Assembly: GCA_963556695.1 (NCBI GenBank)
Contig: CAUWAG010000020.1
Location: 4,092,001 to 4,156,000, forward strand
Reading direction: 5' to 3'
Length of the DNA: 64,000 nucleotides
From: Anthostomella pinea
Lineage: Eukaryota > Ascomycota > Sordariomycetes > Xylariales > Xylariaceae
Part shown: positions 45,625-57,700 of the stretch, in pieces
Layout: each line of letters opens with the position of its first letter
Position numbering within the stretch: the stretch's first letter is position 1
Made by a program: the position numbers and the translations under genes
Notes under the pieces: model-generated
Database searches by the model: none
What the model was told of the DNA's origin: nothing
What the model saw: only the letters and a program-made list of their open reading frames with translations

Positions 45625-46276
45625 TTCTAGAAGCCTGGGAGGCTTCGCGCGACAATGGCACGACTGGGAATAGGTGATGGGCACCAGAAGGCGTTGGACT
45701 TGGTTTACGACTCTTGACACGGTTACTGGTGGGGGTGCAATGGAGTCTGGAGTTTACGCGCGTGGTGTTGGCGGCATACTGATCATGTTTGTTACGGGCG
45801 ATGGATGATATCGGAGACTGGGTAAACAGAGATATCCAACCGGCGAGTTGCCAAAGTCTCAATGAACGAATGTTGGGCCAGTAGTAGAGTTGCGGGCCGA
45901 GATACATCGCTGCGTCAGAATCATCAGTGATGCCACATCAGCACAGTCTGTCGCTAATATAGCAAGAAAGAATATGAAACCGGTTGACAACGGTAAGCAG
46001 TGGCGATCCGTTCTGGACAACATTCACAGGTGGCCTGGGGTGACTAGTCGTCACAGCATATGTTTGTCTGTTGGCACTTCCACCTTCCGGATCATAATAC
46101 ATCTCGTATGATCCGCCGCAGAGTGTGTGTAAGGGCCGGCTTGACGAAAAGGTAGGTAGCATTGATACACTTGCATGTTCATAAAAACGTCAATAATCAA
46201 AGCTCGGCGCGGGACATTGATTGTGCAAGCATTCATTACAGCTGCTAAATTCCTCCCATGGCAAACAAAACCCATC
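45625..46276. other. convergent intergenic region
   Basis: Lies between the 3' ends of the copper transporter (+) and the beta-galactosidase (-). No other feature is seen. Confidence 0.4.
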
Positions 46277-48478
46277 TCAACGAGCCATGTTCCACACCTT
46301 GACCCCATAAGCCGGCATCTCATTCGAGTTACCACTCGCGCCAACGACCAGCGTGCCATTCGTCATCGGTGGTAACGACTGCGCGTCCATGCCGTAATTG
46401 AACGCCCAGAGCAAATCCCCGCGCCTCGTCAGACGAAGCGCTTCTCCCAAATCGTGCACCTGACTGGCTACCCTCCCCATCCCGTCCCGTACACCTGCGC
46501 TACTCGCGACATCGCCGAGATAGGAGACCAGGAACTCGACCGGCGGCTTGAAGGCTAGGTAGTGCACCCCATCGTCGCTCGCGCAGGCTGCGGGCTTGCC
46601 CAGGCGGTGTCTGGAAGTCGACGTGACCGTGGCCTTGCTCGTCGAGTTCTGGCGGGAGCAGACGACGGTCTCTTCCCAGGCCGAGATGGAGTAGTTCGCA
46701 CCTGCATACGCGACACCGCTGCCTGCGTAGTCCGGGGGCGTTTCCACGCGCGTGACGCGCATGGGGAGGCGGTCTCTCAGAGCGCCCGCCGAAGGCGTGA
46801 GCCCCGCAGGGTAAGCGTAGTTCTCCGTCTTGGAGCCGGTATGCGGGCCAAAGACGACGGGAACGTCCAAGTTGGCCAGCGCGGCGTTGAAGGCGTCGGG
46901 AATGATCGGCAAGCTGGGCACCACAACCATCTTGTAGCCGTCCAGCGCTTGCTCGGGCGAGACCACGTCGATACTGAGACCGAGGCGGCGGAGTGCTGAG
47001 TAGAAATTGTAGACGAGGTCGGTATAGGCGACGGTGGTGTCGGTGTAGCCCGCATCGTCGACCGACCACGAACCGCTATACGGCTCGATGGCGAACACCC
47101 AGTGAGAGATGTAGTCGAAGACGAGGGCGACGTCGGCTTGGGCTTTCTGGGTGCTCATGCTCATGGCACTCCGCACCTTGGGCAAGTCTTCCTGAGCAAC
47201 AATCTGAGTCTCCTCAAAGCCTTCGTCTGGCGTTCCGTCGGAGACGTGGAGGCCGGACAACGTTTGCTCTTGTGCGTATGGAACTTGACGCCATCGGAAG
47301 TAATTGACCATGCTCCCCTCGGCAGCGAACGTCTCGAGACTCCACAGTCGCACCATGCCCACTGCGGGCGAGACGCGGTACTGGCCCCAGTTCAGAACGC
47401 CGGGTTCCATCTCCATAATGCCATATGGACCACTGTTCTTGCCATAGGCAGCGCCAGAGATGCCGCGGTACAAGTCTTGATGAAGCATCTGCAGGTCCGG
47501 CAGGCCAGTGCGAAGGTACTCCTGCATCTGTTGGTCCGTAACACCAGCAACGGCGGTGAGTCCGGCCAGAGCATATTGGTCGTAGGTGGCCAGGTCGAGT
47601 CCCACCTCGCGGTTGAACTTGTAGTGGTCGAAATCAGTGAACATCATCTGGAAGTTCGTCGTGATAGCATGCCTTGGTGCATACTGCCTCAGAATAGCGG
47701 TCTGCTCCTTGGCGAAGTCAATCACCATATCGGAGCTGAATTTGTACCAATCTAGCGTGTGTGCCTCGTTCAGCGTGTAGATTTCAAGGAACGGCGGCTG
47801 GACAGCATCGAAGCTCTTGTACTGGGTTGACCAGAAAACACGGCCCTGGGCATCGTTCATCGCCTCAATGGTCCCGTACTTCTGCCGCAGCCAGGTCCGG
47901 AACCGAACCATCGCGTTGTGGTCATACGTGCGCACCGTGTCGTGACATCCGAACTCGTTGTCCAGCTGCCACGCCACCACGTTGGAGTTGTTGCCATATC
48001 GCTTTGCCAGCTCCGTCGTGATCTTCTGAGACAAGTCGCGGTAGTCGAAAGACGAGAAACTATAGCCTCGACGTGATCCGAACAGCAGCGTCCGGTTGGT
48101 ACGATCCACAAAGTTGATGTCGTACTTCTCGCTGACCCAATTCGGTGGCGAGGCAGTCGGCGTGCCGACGATGGCCTTCAAGCCGTACTTGCCCATCAGC
48201 TCCAGCGTCGTGTCCAGCAGGGTAAAGTTGTACTCGCCCTCGGCCGGTTCCAGGACAGACCAGTCGAATTCGCTGACCCGGACGTACGAGATATTGGCGG
48301 CTTGCATGGCGGCAAAGTCGCTCTCCCAAAGCGACTCGGGCCATTGCGAGGGGTAGTAGTCGGTCCCCAGGTGCATGCCGCCGGGCCAGCGACTGGCGTC
48401 AGGCGTGAAGGACGCATTGGCGGCAGCTCCGAGTGAGAGCCGGGCCAATGCCAGGGTGTAGATCAGGGAGGACAGCAT
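46277..48478 (-). CDS. secreted GH42 family beta-galactosidase (intronless)
   Basis: A 733-residue glycoside hydrolase. The start is ATG 48478; residues 1-20 (MLSSLIYTLALARLSLGAAA) are a signal peptide. The N-terminal barrel begins MHLGTDYYPSQWPESLW, diagnostic for GH42. The acid/base Glu is E175 in AWQLDNEFGC; the nucleophile is probably E356 in MEMEPGVLNWGQY (pattern E-x-x-P-G-x-x-N-W). The trimerisation-type middle domain (PEQALDGYKMVVVPSLPII) and a beta-rich C-terminal domain follow. Several N-x-S/T sites fit secretion. The enzyme would release galactose from beta-galactosides outside the cell. GH42 is mainly a bacterial and archaeal family, and the gene has no intron, so ancient transfer from bacteria is possible, but the signal peptide and codon use look fully adapted. 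Confidence 0.9.
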   Translation of the reverse strand: MLSSLIYTLALARLSLGAAANASFTPDASRWPGGMHLGTDYYPSQWPESLWESDFAAMQAANISYVRVSEFDWSVLEPAEGEYNFTLLDTTLELMGKYGLKAIVGTPTASPPNWVSEKYDINFVDRTNRTLLFGSRRGYSFSSFDYRDLSQKITTELAKRYGNNSNVVAWQLDNEFGCHDTVRTYDHNAMVRFRTWLRQKYGTIEAMNDAQGRVFWSTQYKSFDAVQPPFLEIYTLNEAHTLDWYKFSSDMVIDFAKEQTAILRQYAPRHAITTNFQMMFTDFDHYKFNREVGLDLATYDQYALAGLTAVAGVTDQQMQEYLRTGLPDLQMLHQDLYRGISGAAYGKNSGPYGIMEMEPGVLNWGQYRVSPAVGMVRLWSLETFAAEGSMVNYFRWRQVPYAQEQTLSGLHVSDGTPDEGFEETQIVAQEDLPKVRSAMSMSTQKAQADVALVFDYISHWVFAIEPYSGSWSVDDAGYTDTTVAYTDLVYNFYSALRRLGLSIDVVSPEQALDGYKMVVVPSLPIIPDAFNAALANLDVPVVFGPHTGSKTENYAYPAGLTPSAGALRDRLPMRVTRVETPPDYAGSGVAYAGANYSISAWEETVVCSRQNSTSKATVTSTSRHRLGKPAACASDDGVHYLAFKPPVEFLVSYLGDVASSAGVRDGMGRVASQVHDLGEALRLTRRGDLLWAFNYGMDAQSLPPMTNGTLVVGASGNSNEMPAYGVKVWNMAR

Positions 48479-48540
48479 CTTGTCAAGGGCAGGTGGGCAG
48501 TACACTCGCACCTGGACATCTACATGCCGGAGCTGCTCAT

Positions 48541-48550
48541 CCTTTTATGC
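48541..48550 (-). promoter_or_regulatory. TATA box of the GH42 gene
   Basis: The minus strand reads GCATAAAAGG, a good TATA element 63-72 bases before the ATG, so the leader is short. Confidence 0.55.
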
Positions 48551-48699
48551 ACGCCGTTCGGCAACGACATCGTCTCTGCCAAGTGCACCTTGGCCGCGAT
48601 AAGCGGAGTGCAGTGGTCGGTTTATTCTCTCCATCGCGTGACACGAAGACTTCTCACAAAGACACGATCGCACCGATGTCCTGGTCTGCGTGGAGACCA

Positions 48700-48790
48700 T
48701 CGAAGTGGAGGGTTTGTGGAGGGTTTGTGGGGGACCTGTGGAGGGTTGTGGAGGGTCTTGGGAGGCACGTGGCTGGGAACCGGGGGTTTT
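48700..48790 (+). repeat. G-rich degenerate tandem repeat upstream of GH42
   Basis: Units of the form GTGGAGGGTTTGTGGAGGG recur with variations (GGGGGACCTGTGGAGGG, GGAGGGTCTTGGGAGG). Several GGG runs within 60 bases give the + strand quadruplex-forming potential in the GH42 promoter region. Confidence 0.6.
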
Positions 48791-50048
48791 CGGTCGGATT
48801 GCCGAGCTTCTGTCGGCAAACAGCCGACAGATAACTGATTGCGAGGCTACTTCGCTCTTCGCGCTGTCGCTATCTCGGCCCATTGCGCGCCGTGGTCACT
48901 ACTTCATTGTGGCTCGTCATCTTCTCAGTCGGTTCTTGCCGCTTGTCTCCAGCTCTGCTTCATCGTGGACCAGAAGCGACAATAATGATGTCAACTGACT
49001 GGAAAGAGTATGGGGCCGTCTACGGCCTCTTCCTCGCGTTAAGCTTTCTCTACGGAGAGTTGGTGACCACGTGTGGTGTGTCCATGCCGTTCCAGAAGCG
49101 CGCGATTTCCCAACCGCACCAAAGGCCTTAACAATGAAGGGATTCTCGAGGTAGATTGGACCACCATGGATGACCATCCTGGCAAGAGATCGCGTCGGCA
49201 AGGGGATACCGACGAAGGGCAGCGCTGAGGTCATGTAGAGCGCGCCAAAGGTGATCAAAGTGAGGTCGGGTGTATGTAGGTAGTTGGAAATGACTTGCTA
49301 GGCTCCGTCTTGGGGCGCGCTTCGCGATAGGGTAGTGAATTGGATGGATCAGGTTCCTGCTGCCTGTCAGCTTGCACGCCTCACTCGAGGGTCAATACTT
49401 TATGTTTGGGGGGACGCCGAGGCATCAGCTTGTTCGATATCGAGGTCTGGCCTTTATGACTTGGAGCTCATGTAATAGCTCAGATGATCATAATACGAGG
49501 TATCATGTCAATAGCTTACTTGAAGCACACTAGATCCTTTGATCTCGTTTCCGGTTGGATTTCATGCCCATGTGGTTGTACTGTACTGTCTATGCTCTCG
49601 AGACTTCACAAGCTTGACTCGCCTCGCCTGAGCAGGAAGCAGTTCTGCAGGGCCATGGTGAGAGTGTCGCCTGAACCCAGGTTTGATAAGGGGTTGCTGC
49701 TTCCAACGAACGGCTTGGGGTTGGCTATCACTGGCTGATAGTCCTGGCTGGTAGATATGATTGAGATCCGAAATGCCACGGCTGCGAATTCACGGGCGAA
49801 GGCTCGCCTGCCGATGATTGGGGAGCGAGCCCCTATTTTAGGTCGCGGGCGGGTGGTGAGCAAACCAGGAGGAGCGGTAGGGTTGGGTGCTCCTCAAGGT
49901 ACTTGTTGTTCAGGTGACTGATAGTACTTAGGATGTCGTCAGTATCTGGACTCGTTGGGAACTCCCTTCTGTCGTGTCTCGGGGAAGCTGCTGGACGATT
50001 GAGGGATCTGTCTCTTCCCACGAACTACTTGCGCGCGAAGAGCATACT

Positions 50049-50550
50049 ATGACGCTCGACCTGTTCTTATCCTGTGCTAATGCACATGATCATATCGTAG
50101 ATATCCGCCTCTGCCCACGCTCAGAGAGTTTATCACCACAGCATACGATGATGCAGATGGACAAGGAAATGTCGAGCACGTCTTGGCTGGATGCCCGGGT
50201 GATGGATGCTCCACTGATCCTGCGAACACAGCTGTTCTGAGCAATGTGTCTATCGTAGTGGCCACGGGAGATATTGATTCGTTCGTCCAGGCACCACCTC
50301 CGTTCCACGAATTGCCACGACTAAAATCCCTCGATAGGTACAGTACCGCGCCGGCCATTTTGTCGGCCTAGCCACGATATACTTCTTCATTGCAGTGATC
50401 GCAATTAATATCCTGGGCTTCTGGGGATTGAGACTATCGTCCGCTTCTCTCAATCGCCGGAGATGGTGGCACAAGGTGGGTGGCGGCGCTCGCTTCATGC
50501 GATATCACTTGAGATCGTTTCAACTTCATATATTTTCTCTGGGACTGTGA
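50049..50550 (+). pseudogene. membrane protein remnant, possibly ferric-reductase-like N-terminus
   Basis: Two coding-like segments in different frames. About 50127-50370 reads EFITTAYDDADGQGN, HVLAGCPGDGC, VSIVVATGDIDSF and LDRYSTAPAI, an extracellular part. About 50362-50550 reads VGLATIYFFIAVIAINILGF then NRRRWWHKVGGGARFMRY, a membrane helix followed by a basic segment. The frame changes by one base near 50360 and everything stops at TGA 50548-50550; no downstream FAD/NAD domains are found. The order is like the N-terminus of fungal ferric reductases, but the match is weak. It is likely a truncated, decayed gene. Confidence 0.35.
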
Positions 50551-50971
50551 TGGCCTGGGAGCATCCATTGCTGCAGAGGACACGGCCGTGCAATGGGGAC
50601 ACGTCTAATGTGCCTGCTAACCAACAAATTGCAATGGGAGGAGGACAACATGTTACGAGGATGACTTCGCGTGTCCAAGATGTCGGAATGAAATCGAGTC
50701 TCACTACCAAGGCCCTTAAATAATCTACTTTATCAATCATACTGTATCACCAAATCAGCCGGTACCGGAACCGCAACATGCCCAGAGCAATATCCGAGCA
50801 CTCGAATTGACATATTCATTAATTGTCATTAACCAGGTCGCTAAAATCTAAAGGTATCTACAGAAACGAGACACGTTCAACGCCATATACGCAAAAGAAG
50901 ACGCCAAGACAGGGATGCAAAGACGCCCCCATATCCAGTCTATTACATCCCCCATACACCCTTTTCCCGTC
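50551..50971. other. short intergenic region
   Basis: Lies between the decayed membrane-protein segment (+) and the 3' end of the S28 peptidase (-). Nothing else is seen. Confidence 0.4.
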
Positions 50972-52859
50972 CTACCCCCGTCGCCTCCTCCCCGCCTTCC
51001 CAGCCGGCGTCCACTCCGCCAACCACCCACCCATAATCTTGACACTCTCCTGGACAATGGGCCAAGTAGACGGATCGCCCTCGTCGATCTCCAGCTCCGG
51101 GCAGTGATCGCCGTCCTCCACCACGAAAGTCGGCGCCGCAGCACCGGTCCCGGCAATGATGGGGCCGCCAGGCCGCGTGTCGCTGGCCACGGTGGCGCTG
51201 CGCCAGGGGTCGACGCGGCCGTTGACGAATATGACCTTCTCGTAGGGCGCGTCCCAACCCCCTGTGAACAGGTTGAGGTGCTCCGGTGTGAAGCCCAGGG
51301 CCTCGCCCGTCTTGACGCCCGCCGTCTCCGGGAACTCGAGCGGGCAGCGGCGCTCGAAATAATCTGGGCGCAGGAAGGAGCTGACGATGTTGGTGCCGTC
51401 GGATTCGGGCGGGCCGACTTGGTTCCAGCCTGCGGGGAGTTGTGGTCAGTATGATTGTTTCGCTGGTTTGTTTGTTTGTTTTTCCAATAGCTTGTTTATT
51501 GTCTCATGGGGAAACATATTGGTGGCGGAAAGGGGCGAGACTAACCAAAGGATTCATTGCAGATCATCCATTCCCACGGCCTATTCACCTTCTCATCGGG
51601 CGTATTCCACACCAGCGCGGGGTTGTGCGTGTTGCAGCGAGCGCTGTCCTCACCACATTTTGAAGTCTTCTTGACATAGGCAGCATAGGCGTCGAGCGCG
51701 GCCACCAAGCTGACTCCGTAGCCTGAGTTGGCCGTATGCTTGGTATAGTTGGCACCGGCGGACTCGATCGCGTTGCAGAAGTCGAGCGTCGGCTGCTGGT
51801 CCTCCTGCCACTCCAAGAGCGGATATGTCAGCTGATGGGCGAAGTCGTCGTGCTCCAGGGCTGCCAGCCCGAAGCGGGTCTTGAGCGTTGTGATGTCGTC
51901 CGTGTCATTTGAGGCTAGGACCGTGTCGATGTGCCGGATCACGCGTTTCACGTCCGCGCTGCAGTTCCGCGGCAGGCCGGCTTCGATGGGCGTGAAGTAC
52001 TCCCAGAAGTCTTCGATTGCTTCGACGACGGCGGACGAGGCGTGGTAGGCGGCGAAATTGCCTTGAATAGTGTTAGTCCGGAAGTTACAAGCAAGCTTTC
52101 TGAGAAACCGCAGAGATGTGACTTTATACGATGAAGTCACAGACAAGCTTTTCGAAGACGGGGTGGTCAACTCACCAGGAGACAACTGACTAGTCCAAGC
52201 AGCGAGTGCACCACTATATGAGCCTCCAACCAGAACCCAAGGGTTTTCCTCACTATTGCACGTACCGCCCTCGCAGAACTCACAGTCCACATTCTGCGCG
52301 AAGTTTATCATATCCGCAACGGCGTTCGGCAGGGTATGATACTGCAGTGTTTCCGCCGTTAAGGTGTCGAAGGGCACAGACTCGCCCCAATACCTGTGCT
52401 CGAGTAAGATGACGGCCCCCTTAAGCCGATAGGCATAGTGGCCTGTCAAGGTAGTGTTCTGTAAGTATCCCATCACGTAATCGGCCGCGATTTCGCCCCC
52501 GTTGATGAGGAAAATTGGGCCACTTTTTCGAGCTTTAGCGTCAGCGAGACTGCTTGCTATATAGAATAGGGCCCGGAGGCTTAGGGTTTATCGTTAGGTT
52601 TGACTCACTCTTCCTCGTAAAACTCGGCATTCCACCAGAATCGCTGACTGAACGTCCCCTTGCTGGGGTCGCTGTGGTCGAGGATCTGTTCAAAGGTCTT
52701 GTTTCCCACAATGTCAAGATGCTCGTCGTCCAGGGCCATGTGCTTCATTCCGAAGCGCTTCCCCAACCTCTGATGGAAATCTCTCGCCTGTAACGGAGCT
52801 GCTCCATGTGTGAGTTGCGCCAGGAACGGCAGCAGAATAGCTGCCACAGCGGCTTTCAT
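50972..52859 (-). CDS. secreted S28-family serine peptidase (4 exons)
   Basis: Prolyl carboxypeptidase/endoprotease of the S28 family, secreted. Minus-strand exons are 52859-52609, 52522-52176, 52061-51546 and 51429-50972, in phase, for 523 residues. Signal peptide at residues 1-19 (MKAAVAAILLPFLAQLTHG), then a pro-segment. Family marks: FEQILDHSDPSKGTFSQRFW, GPIFLINGGE, GAVILLEHRYWGES, the nucleophile motif GGSYSGALAAW (Ser), NGRVDPWRS (Asp) and DGDHCPEL (His), which complete the catalytic triad. Donors are GTGAGT, GTGAGT and GTTAGT; the second intron has an ACTAAC branch site. The first acceptor is chosen as AAAAAG/T because only it keeps the EE-DGPIFL reading. These enzymes cleave after proline and are active at acid pH. 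Confidence 0.9.
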
Positions 52860-54730
52860 GTTGAGTATTGGGTTTGATTGTCTGATGATCCTGGGCGAAA
52901 ACGAGAAATTCAGAAGAAGTGCCGCTGATATTACGCTGGTAATAAACAAGGCCGGGCCTTATGGAATATGGATGTTGATGTATGAGATCAGAGAGGGGGA
53001 AAGGACCAGGAAAGCACAGGAACGCGGCCCTACAGTTATGCCAGCGTGATTCACCGCCTCATATATGCGGGAAGACGTGATGAGACGAACGGCTGCCCAC
53101 TGCCCAGAACTGACTGCGTTTGCCGTTTGCCTGCGCGAGCCCCGGCATGATACCTGGTTCGACGATACACAGCCAGACCCGATGCTGGTTCCGTCTACCG
53201 TCTAGGACTCTCAGCCTCATCAGCTCGGCATTGCCAAGCTTGACCAGTCGGAACTCGCTTGTTGGGTTCAGTCAGGGTAGGGCTAGAGATTGGCATCTGA
53301 CAAATACCGGGGGACGACCCTGCCTGCAGATCTGACGCCGCCCCCTTCATCCTCGTGACTTGATATCGGCTCTGCCATTATTGACTGTCGGTCTGTATGA
53401 GGTTATCGACTGGTCAAAAAGGTAGTAGTGATCAAGAACGGCCGTCCGAAACCGTTTCCTGGCCATTGAACTTGTTTGCTAGGTAAAGCCCCCGTTTCGA
53501 AGCCTTCACAACTTCTGCGACGGCCCACACGTTAAGCGGCCAGGCGGCTCAGCCCAGGCATCCGGGAAAGCAAACATGTGGTGGAACAGGGGAATACACT
53601 CGGGGATGGAGAGAAAGAACCGTGGAAGACTCGGAAGTTAAACGAATGGCATTGTGGTAGGGTGTAAGAATGATGGAGAGCTAGCCCTGTGACTGCCCAG
53701 GAGATTCCCCTTGTGTCCACTGTAGCCCCACAAATCGTTGGCGGGAGCCAATCAGAAAGCGTTGTCGCTGCAGGTGAACTGCCGCAAAGACGGGGGGAAT
53801 GCTTTTCGGAAACCTCCTGCAAACAAATAAGTTATTGCTTCGGACGGCAGTTCTATTCTGGGAAGATTCGCGTGGCAAACTCACTCTGCATTACATGGCA
53901 CATGTATTACGACTTGGCATCGTCGGCATTGAATACCTCTCTCAACTTACACCGGCCGACTGGCAATGCGTTGCTGTGGCTGAGGCGGTGGGCGTCCGCT
54001 TGTGCTGATTCCATGGAGATGTGAAACGGTCAGGGGCCACATAACGTCGGAGAACCGCGGTCGGCTTTTTTGCCTTGTTGATGCAACCCGCTAGGTATTC
54101 ACAGCATTGCAGACGCGGAAAAATGACATGACTTCATCCAAGATAGTTTCATGCTGTATCAACTTTTATCCCGCCGATACCTAATACAGTGCTGCAAACT
54201 CCAGGCAACGTCTCATCATTAAAGAAAGATGAGGTGGTGTTAGATCAGCTTATTCACCAAGAAGGCTCTTTTGTTCATCAGGTAGGACCTGGTACACTCG
54301 GTTGCGAACCTCACCCATTTGAATCATCCGACCTAGCCACCAAGCTGAAGACGGATCTAGCTTCTTCCCAATTGGCATGATGGGAGGGGAACATACATGG
54401 AAACAAACATGGAAACAAACATGGAAACAAACATGGAAACAAACATGGAAAATGCTGATTCCTAGAGACCAGTACCAGAATGTAAGACTGCGTTGGATAT
54501 CGAAAAGAAGACTACTAGCTACCCATTAAGTGAAGCATCCCATCCCAGTCAACTATGAACCCATATCGAGATTACGCCGACAACATTTTGGACCTCTCCT
54601 GCCTAGCTGTGAAACCCATAATCTTCCCTCGCTAACCTCCCAGGACGCCCGAGCGGATGCCAAATCGCTAGATCACATGACAAACCCTTATTTTATGTTT
54701 CCAATTCCTCCCTCCACCCCGACATCGATT
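52860..54730. other. 1.9-kb intergenic region, promoter of S28 peptidase
   Basis: No coding region is supported. Contains a small 12-base tandem repeat near 54397 that is listed separately. Confidence 0.4.
54397..54452. repeat. 12-base tandem repeat, about 4.7 copies
   Basis: The unit ATGGAAACAAAC is repeated exactly four times plus a partial copy. It lies about 280 bases beyond the 3' end of the transcription factor gene. Confidence 0.9.
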
Positions 54731-57700
54731 TCAGTACTCGCTGGCCTGCTGCAGATACTGGTATGCAGAGTCGCCCATAGCCGGCATGTAAGCCGCGTCT
54801 CCGAACGGCATCTCAGACACCGAAAGCTGAGACTCGCCAGTTGAAAAGAGGCCAAGGTCCCCTGTCATGATCCCAAAACGTGACGGCTCGGCCTTCTTGA
54901 GGTCTAAATAAAACTTGTCGCTCTCGTCTTGCATCGTGGTCCGATCATGAGCTTGAGCTGCTATCGTAGCCGGGTCGAGCATGGAGCTCGGCGTCGGGTA
55001 AGCCTGGGAAGGAGAGTGCTGCTGTTGCTGCTGTTGTTGCTGTGGCGTGCTACTGTGATATCGCCAGGAGTCTGCATATGTTTCAGCAGGCGGTCCCGCT
55101 ATGGACGCAGCCCGACTAAAGGGACGAGGCGAATCCGCCGTCGGCATACCTTGGGAATGGTTGATGGCTGTGAATGATCCTGGCGGTGCAGACCTAGACG
55201 CCGAGCTCAATGCCGCCGCGTTCATCGTCTCCGCGTCGCGCGACGACGGGCGCTCCACCTCGCCTGTCCGCGACCGCTCCGAGCTGTCGGCGTGGTCTGT
55301 TTCGTCCGGTTGAGAATGCCCGATCGGCGGCCCAAAGCCTTTGAGAGCTGGCGCAAAGCGATGGTACTCTTCAAGCCCACCGCCCGTGCCACCCTCCCGC
55401 ACCCGTAAACTTCTCTTCTCGCTCAGCATGTTCAGTTCCTTGTATTTGTAGTAGTCCTGTTTGATGCCCACGAAGTACTTGTCCATGTGTTCGAGCAGGT
55501 CGACGTAGGCGGATGCCATTTTCAGCCAGTTCGACATTTTCTGCAGAGTTTCGAAGGTCAAACCGGTTGGTCCATGTTCAAAGACGCCTGTGTGTCCATC
55601 AGGATGTGTCTCGTCGTCAAAACTCAACATGTGCCGCTCGGTATCCATCTGAGGAAAGTGGAAGCCGTACAGTCCTACAAATGCTGCGTTCCATATAGCA
55701 AAGAGGACGATGGTGGACTGCGGTAGTTTGTCCTTCCGCTGACAGATCTTAATCAAGTCCACGATTCCTCTCGCTGCTTTGAAGAGTTGTTCCGCGCTGG
55801 CTCTCCAGAAACTGTTAGAAAACTCGTCCCTCTCAAAAGTAGGTTCGTCCAGCGGTCCTTCGGGACCTTTGCAGCGGATCGGTATGAAGGGTACGTATTC
55901 CCGATGCAACATTATCAAGCATACGCATCTGAGCATGTGTAGCAAAACGTACGCACTCGACGCCTGGTGATTTTCATGCTTGAAGTAGTTGGACCTCGAG
56001 AAGGTGAACGTTCCTGGTAGGTCCGAGTCAAAAGCTTGCAGCCGCTTGTCTAGCTGGTAGAACCTTGAGCCTTGGTCCCAAGGGGGTATCCGGTACTCAT
56101 TGTCGGTGTCCTCGGTCAGGCGACCGCCCCTTGAACTAAACTTGGAAATATCGCCCCAAATGTCCACCAGCCGGATAAACCGGCCAAGTACGCTGTCGTC
56201 AGTCCCAAATCGTCCTGGTTTTGTTAGGAAGCCAGTTTGCACCTCCATGGCCAGGTCAAATTTGTCTTCCGAGCAAGGCAGCTGGATCTGGAGATCATCG
56301 GCATGGATGATCGTCACACGGTGTCTGCCACAAGCAAGCATCCGATCGAGGATGAAGCAGCTGAACATTATTCTCCTCTTGATTTCCTTCTGCAGCGCCA
56401 TCTGTGACTGGTGCCCAGAGCTTCGCTGATGTTGGTTGGCAATCTGATATCTCGACTCGTCTACTCCGGGCGCATCCCCAAACCCAAGGCCTAAGAACTG
56501 AGCCATTCGAATAGCAGCACCAATGTACATCCAAGCTGTCAAGCCTCCAGTCTTGGGACGGGTCTGGCTCCACTCGTAGAGCCCTAGCATCAACAACGCT
56601 GCCACTCTCTCCACAGAAGCGATTCCCATGGCCGTCCGGACTGGACCGAGGGCCATGGCCAGGATGTCAGCGTAGTATTCCGACGCCGCGGCAGGATCGA
56701 GTTGCGTTTGAATGGGCCGAGTCCTGGCGTTTCCCGGCTGGTTGTTGCAGATGTGAGCGAGGTATTTGACCAACTCGGGATGAAAGCGTGCAGTGAGGGT
56801 CAGAACACCTAATAGCACCAGGTTGCTCTCGGTACCATTCTCTGATTCAGAGGTGCGGAACTTCCGACCTAGCTTCTCCTTCATGGTCGGTAGATGCAAG
56901 AAGGAAAGCTCGGGACCAAAATGCAGTTTGTACAGATCGAAGACCTGCTCCCACATATCCTCGGTCAAGAATGGAGCAGCAAGGACTTCTTCGGCGTAGG
57001 CCGTTGCTCTCTGGTTGTCGACCTTGGATATGTCGTCGATCTTCTTGAGTTTCTTCCTGTCTGACCCGCCGTCCCGTTCTTGCTTGACCGCGGCAGGTGG
57101 TTCCGACCTCTTTGGAGGCACCGGATCTGGTATCTTGTAGAAACACTCCTTGCCCGTCTTGATGCAGCTGTCGCAGGCGTGCTTTCCACCATCGTTCTCA
57201 CATTTTATCTTGGACTTTCTGCATCTGGTGCAGGCGATACTCGAACGCATTGGGGGGCGCATCTTGGCGGGCTTCTTGCCCTCCATACCACTGGGCAACA
57301 TGGACTTTACGGTTCCGTCATCCCCATATATCCGAGGCCCGATGCCTCCCCACCCCGCTGGCCGTCCAGGCTCCGTGTTTGTGTGCGGTCCGTCTGGCGG
57401 TGGAGGCGCAGGAGACAAGGGCCTTAGGGTGGCATCGGGTGGGGAGAAAGTGGCTTCGTATTTCCTCTTTGGCGTGGCCTGGTAGGATGGGATGTTCGAA
57501 TGTTCATCGGGGTCTATAGGGTCTGGAGGGGAGAGGATGGAATGTATTCGAATTGGGGTGGAAATTGTGGCGGTTGGGCCTGGGATAGACCCAGGGCGCT
57601 CGAGGGTGATGTTGCAGCCCAGGAGGCTCGTATACGAGTCGGCAGAGCGAACAATGCTGCGTGGTCGGTCGGACTTGTTGGTACGAGGGTCAGGAGAGGC

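Larger units (their letters stand above)
48479..50048. other. upstream region of GH42 gene and gene-poor stretch
   Basis: Apart from the promoter and G-rich repeats given separately, no gene is firmly supported. An open frame on the minus strand near 48917-49310 reads like a membrane-protein piece and is listed as a finding. Confidence 0.35.

Noticed and set aside
46500..47069. 189-codon minus-strand frame inside the GH42 gene
   Set aside because: Shadow frame of GC-rich coding sequence; Arg/Gly-rich without domains.
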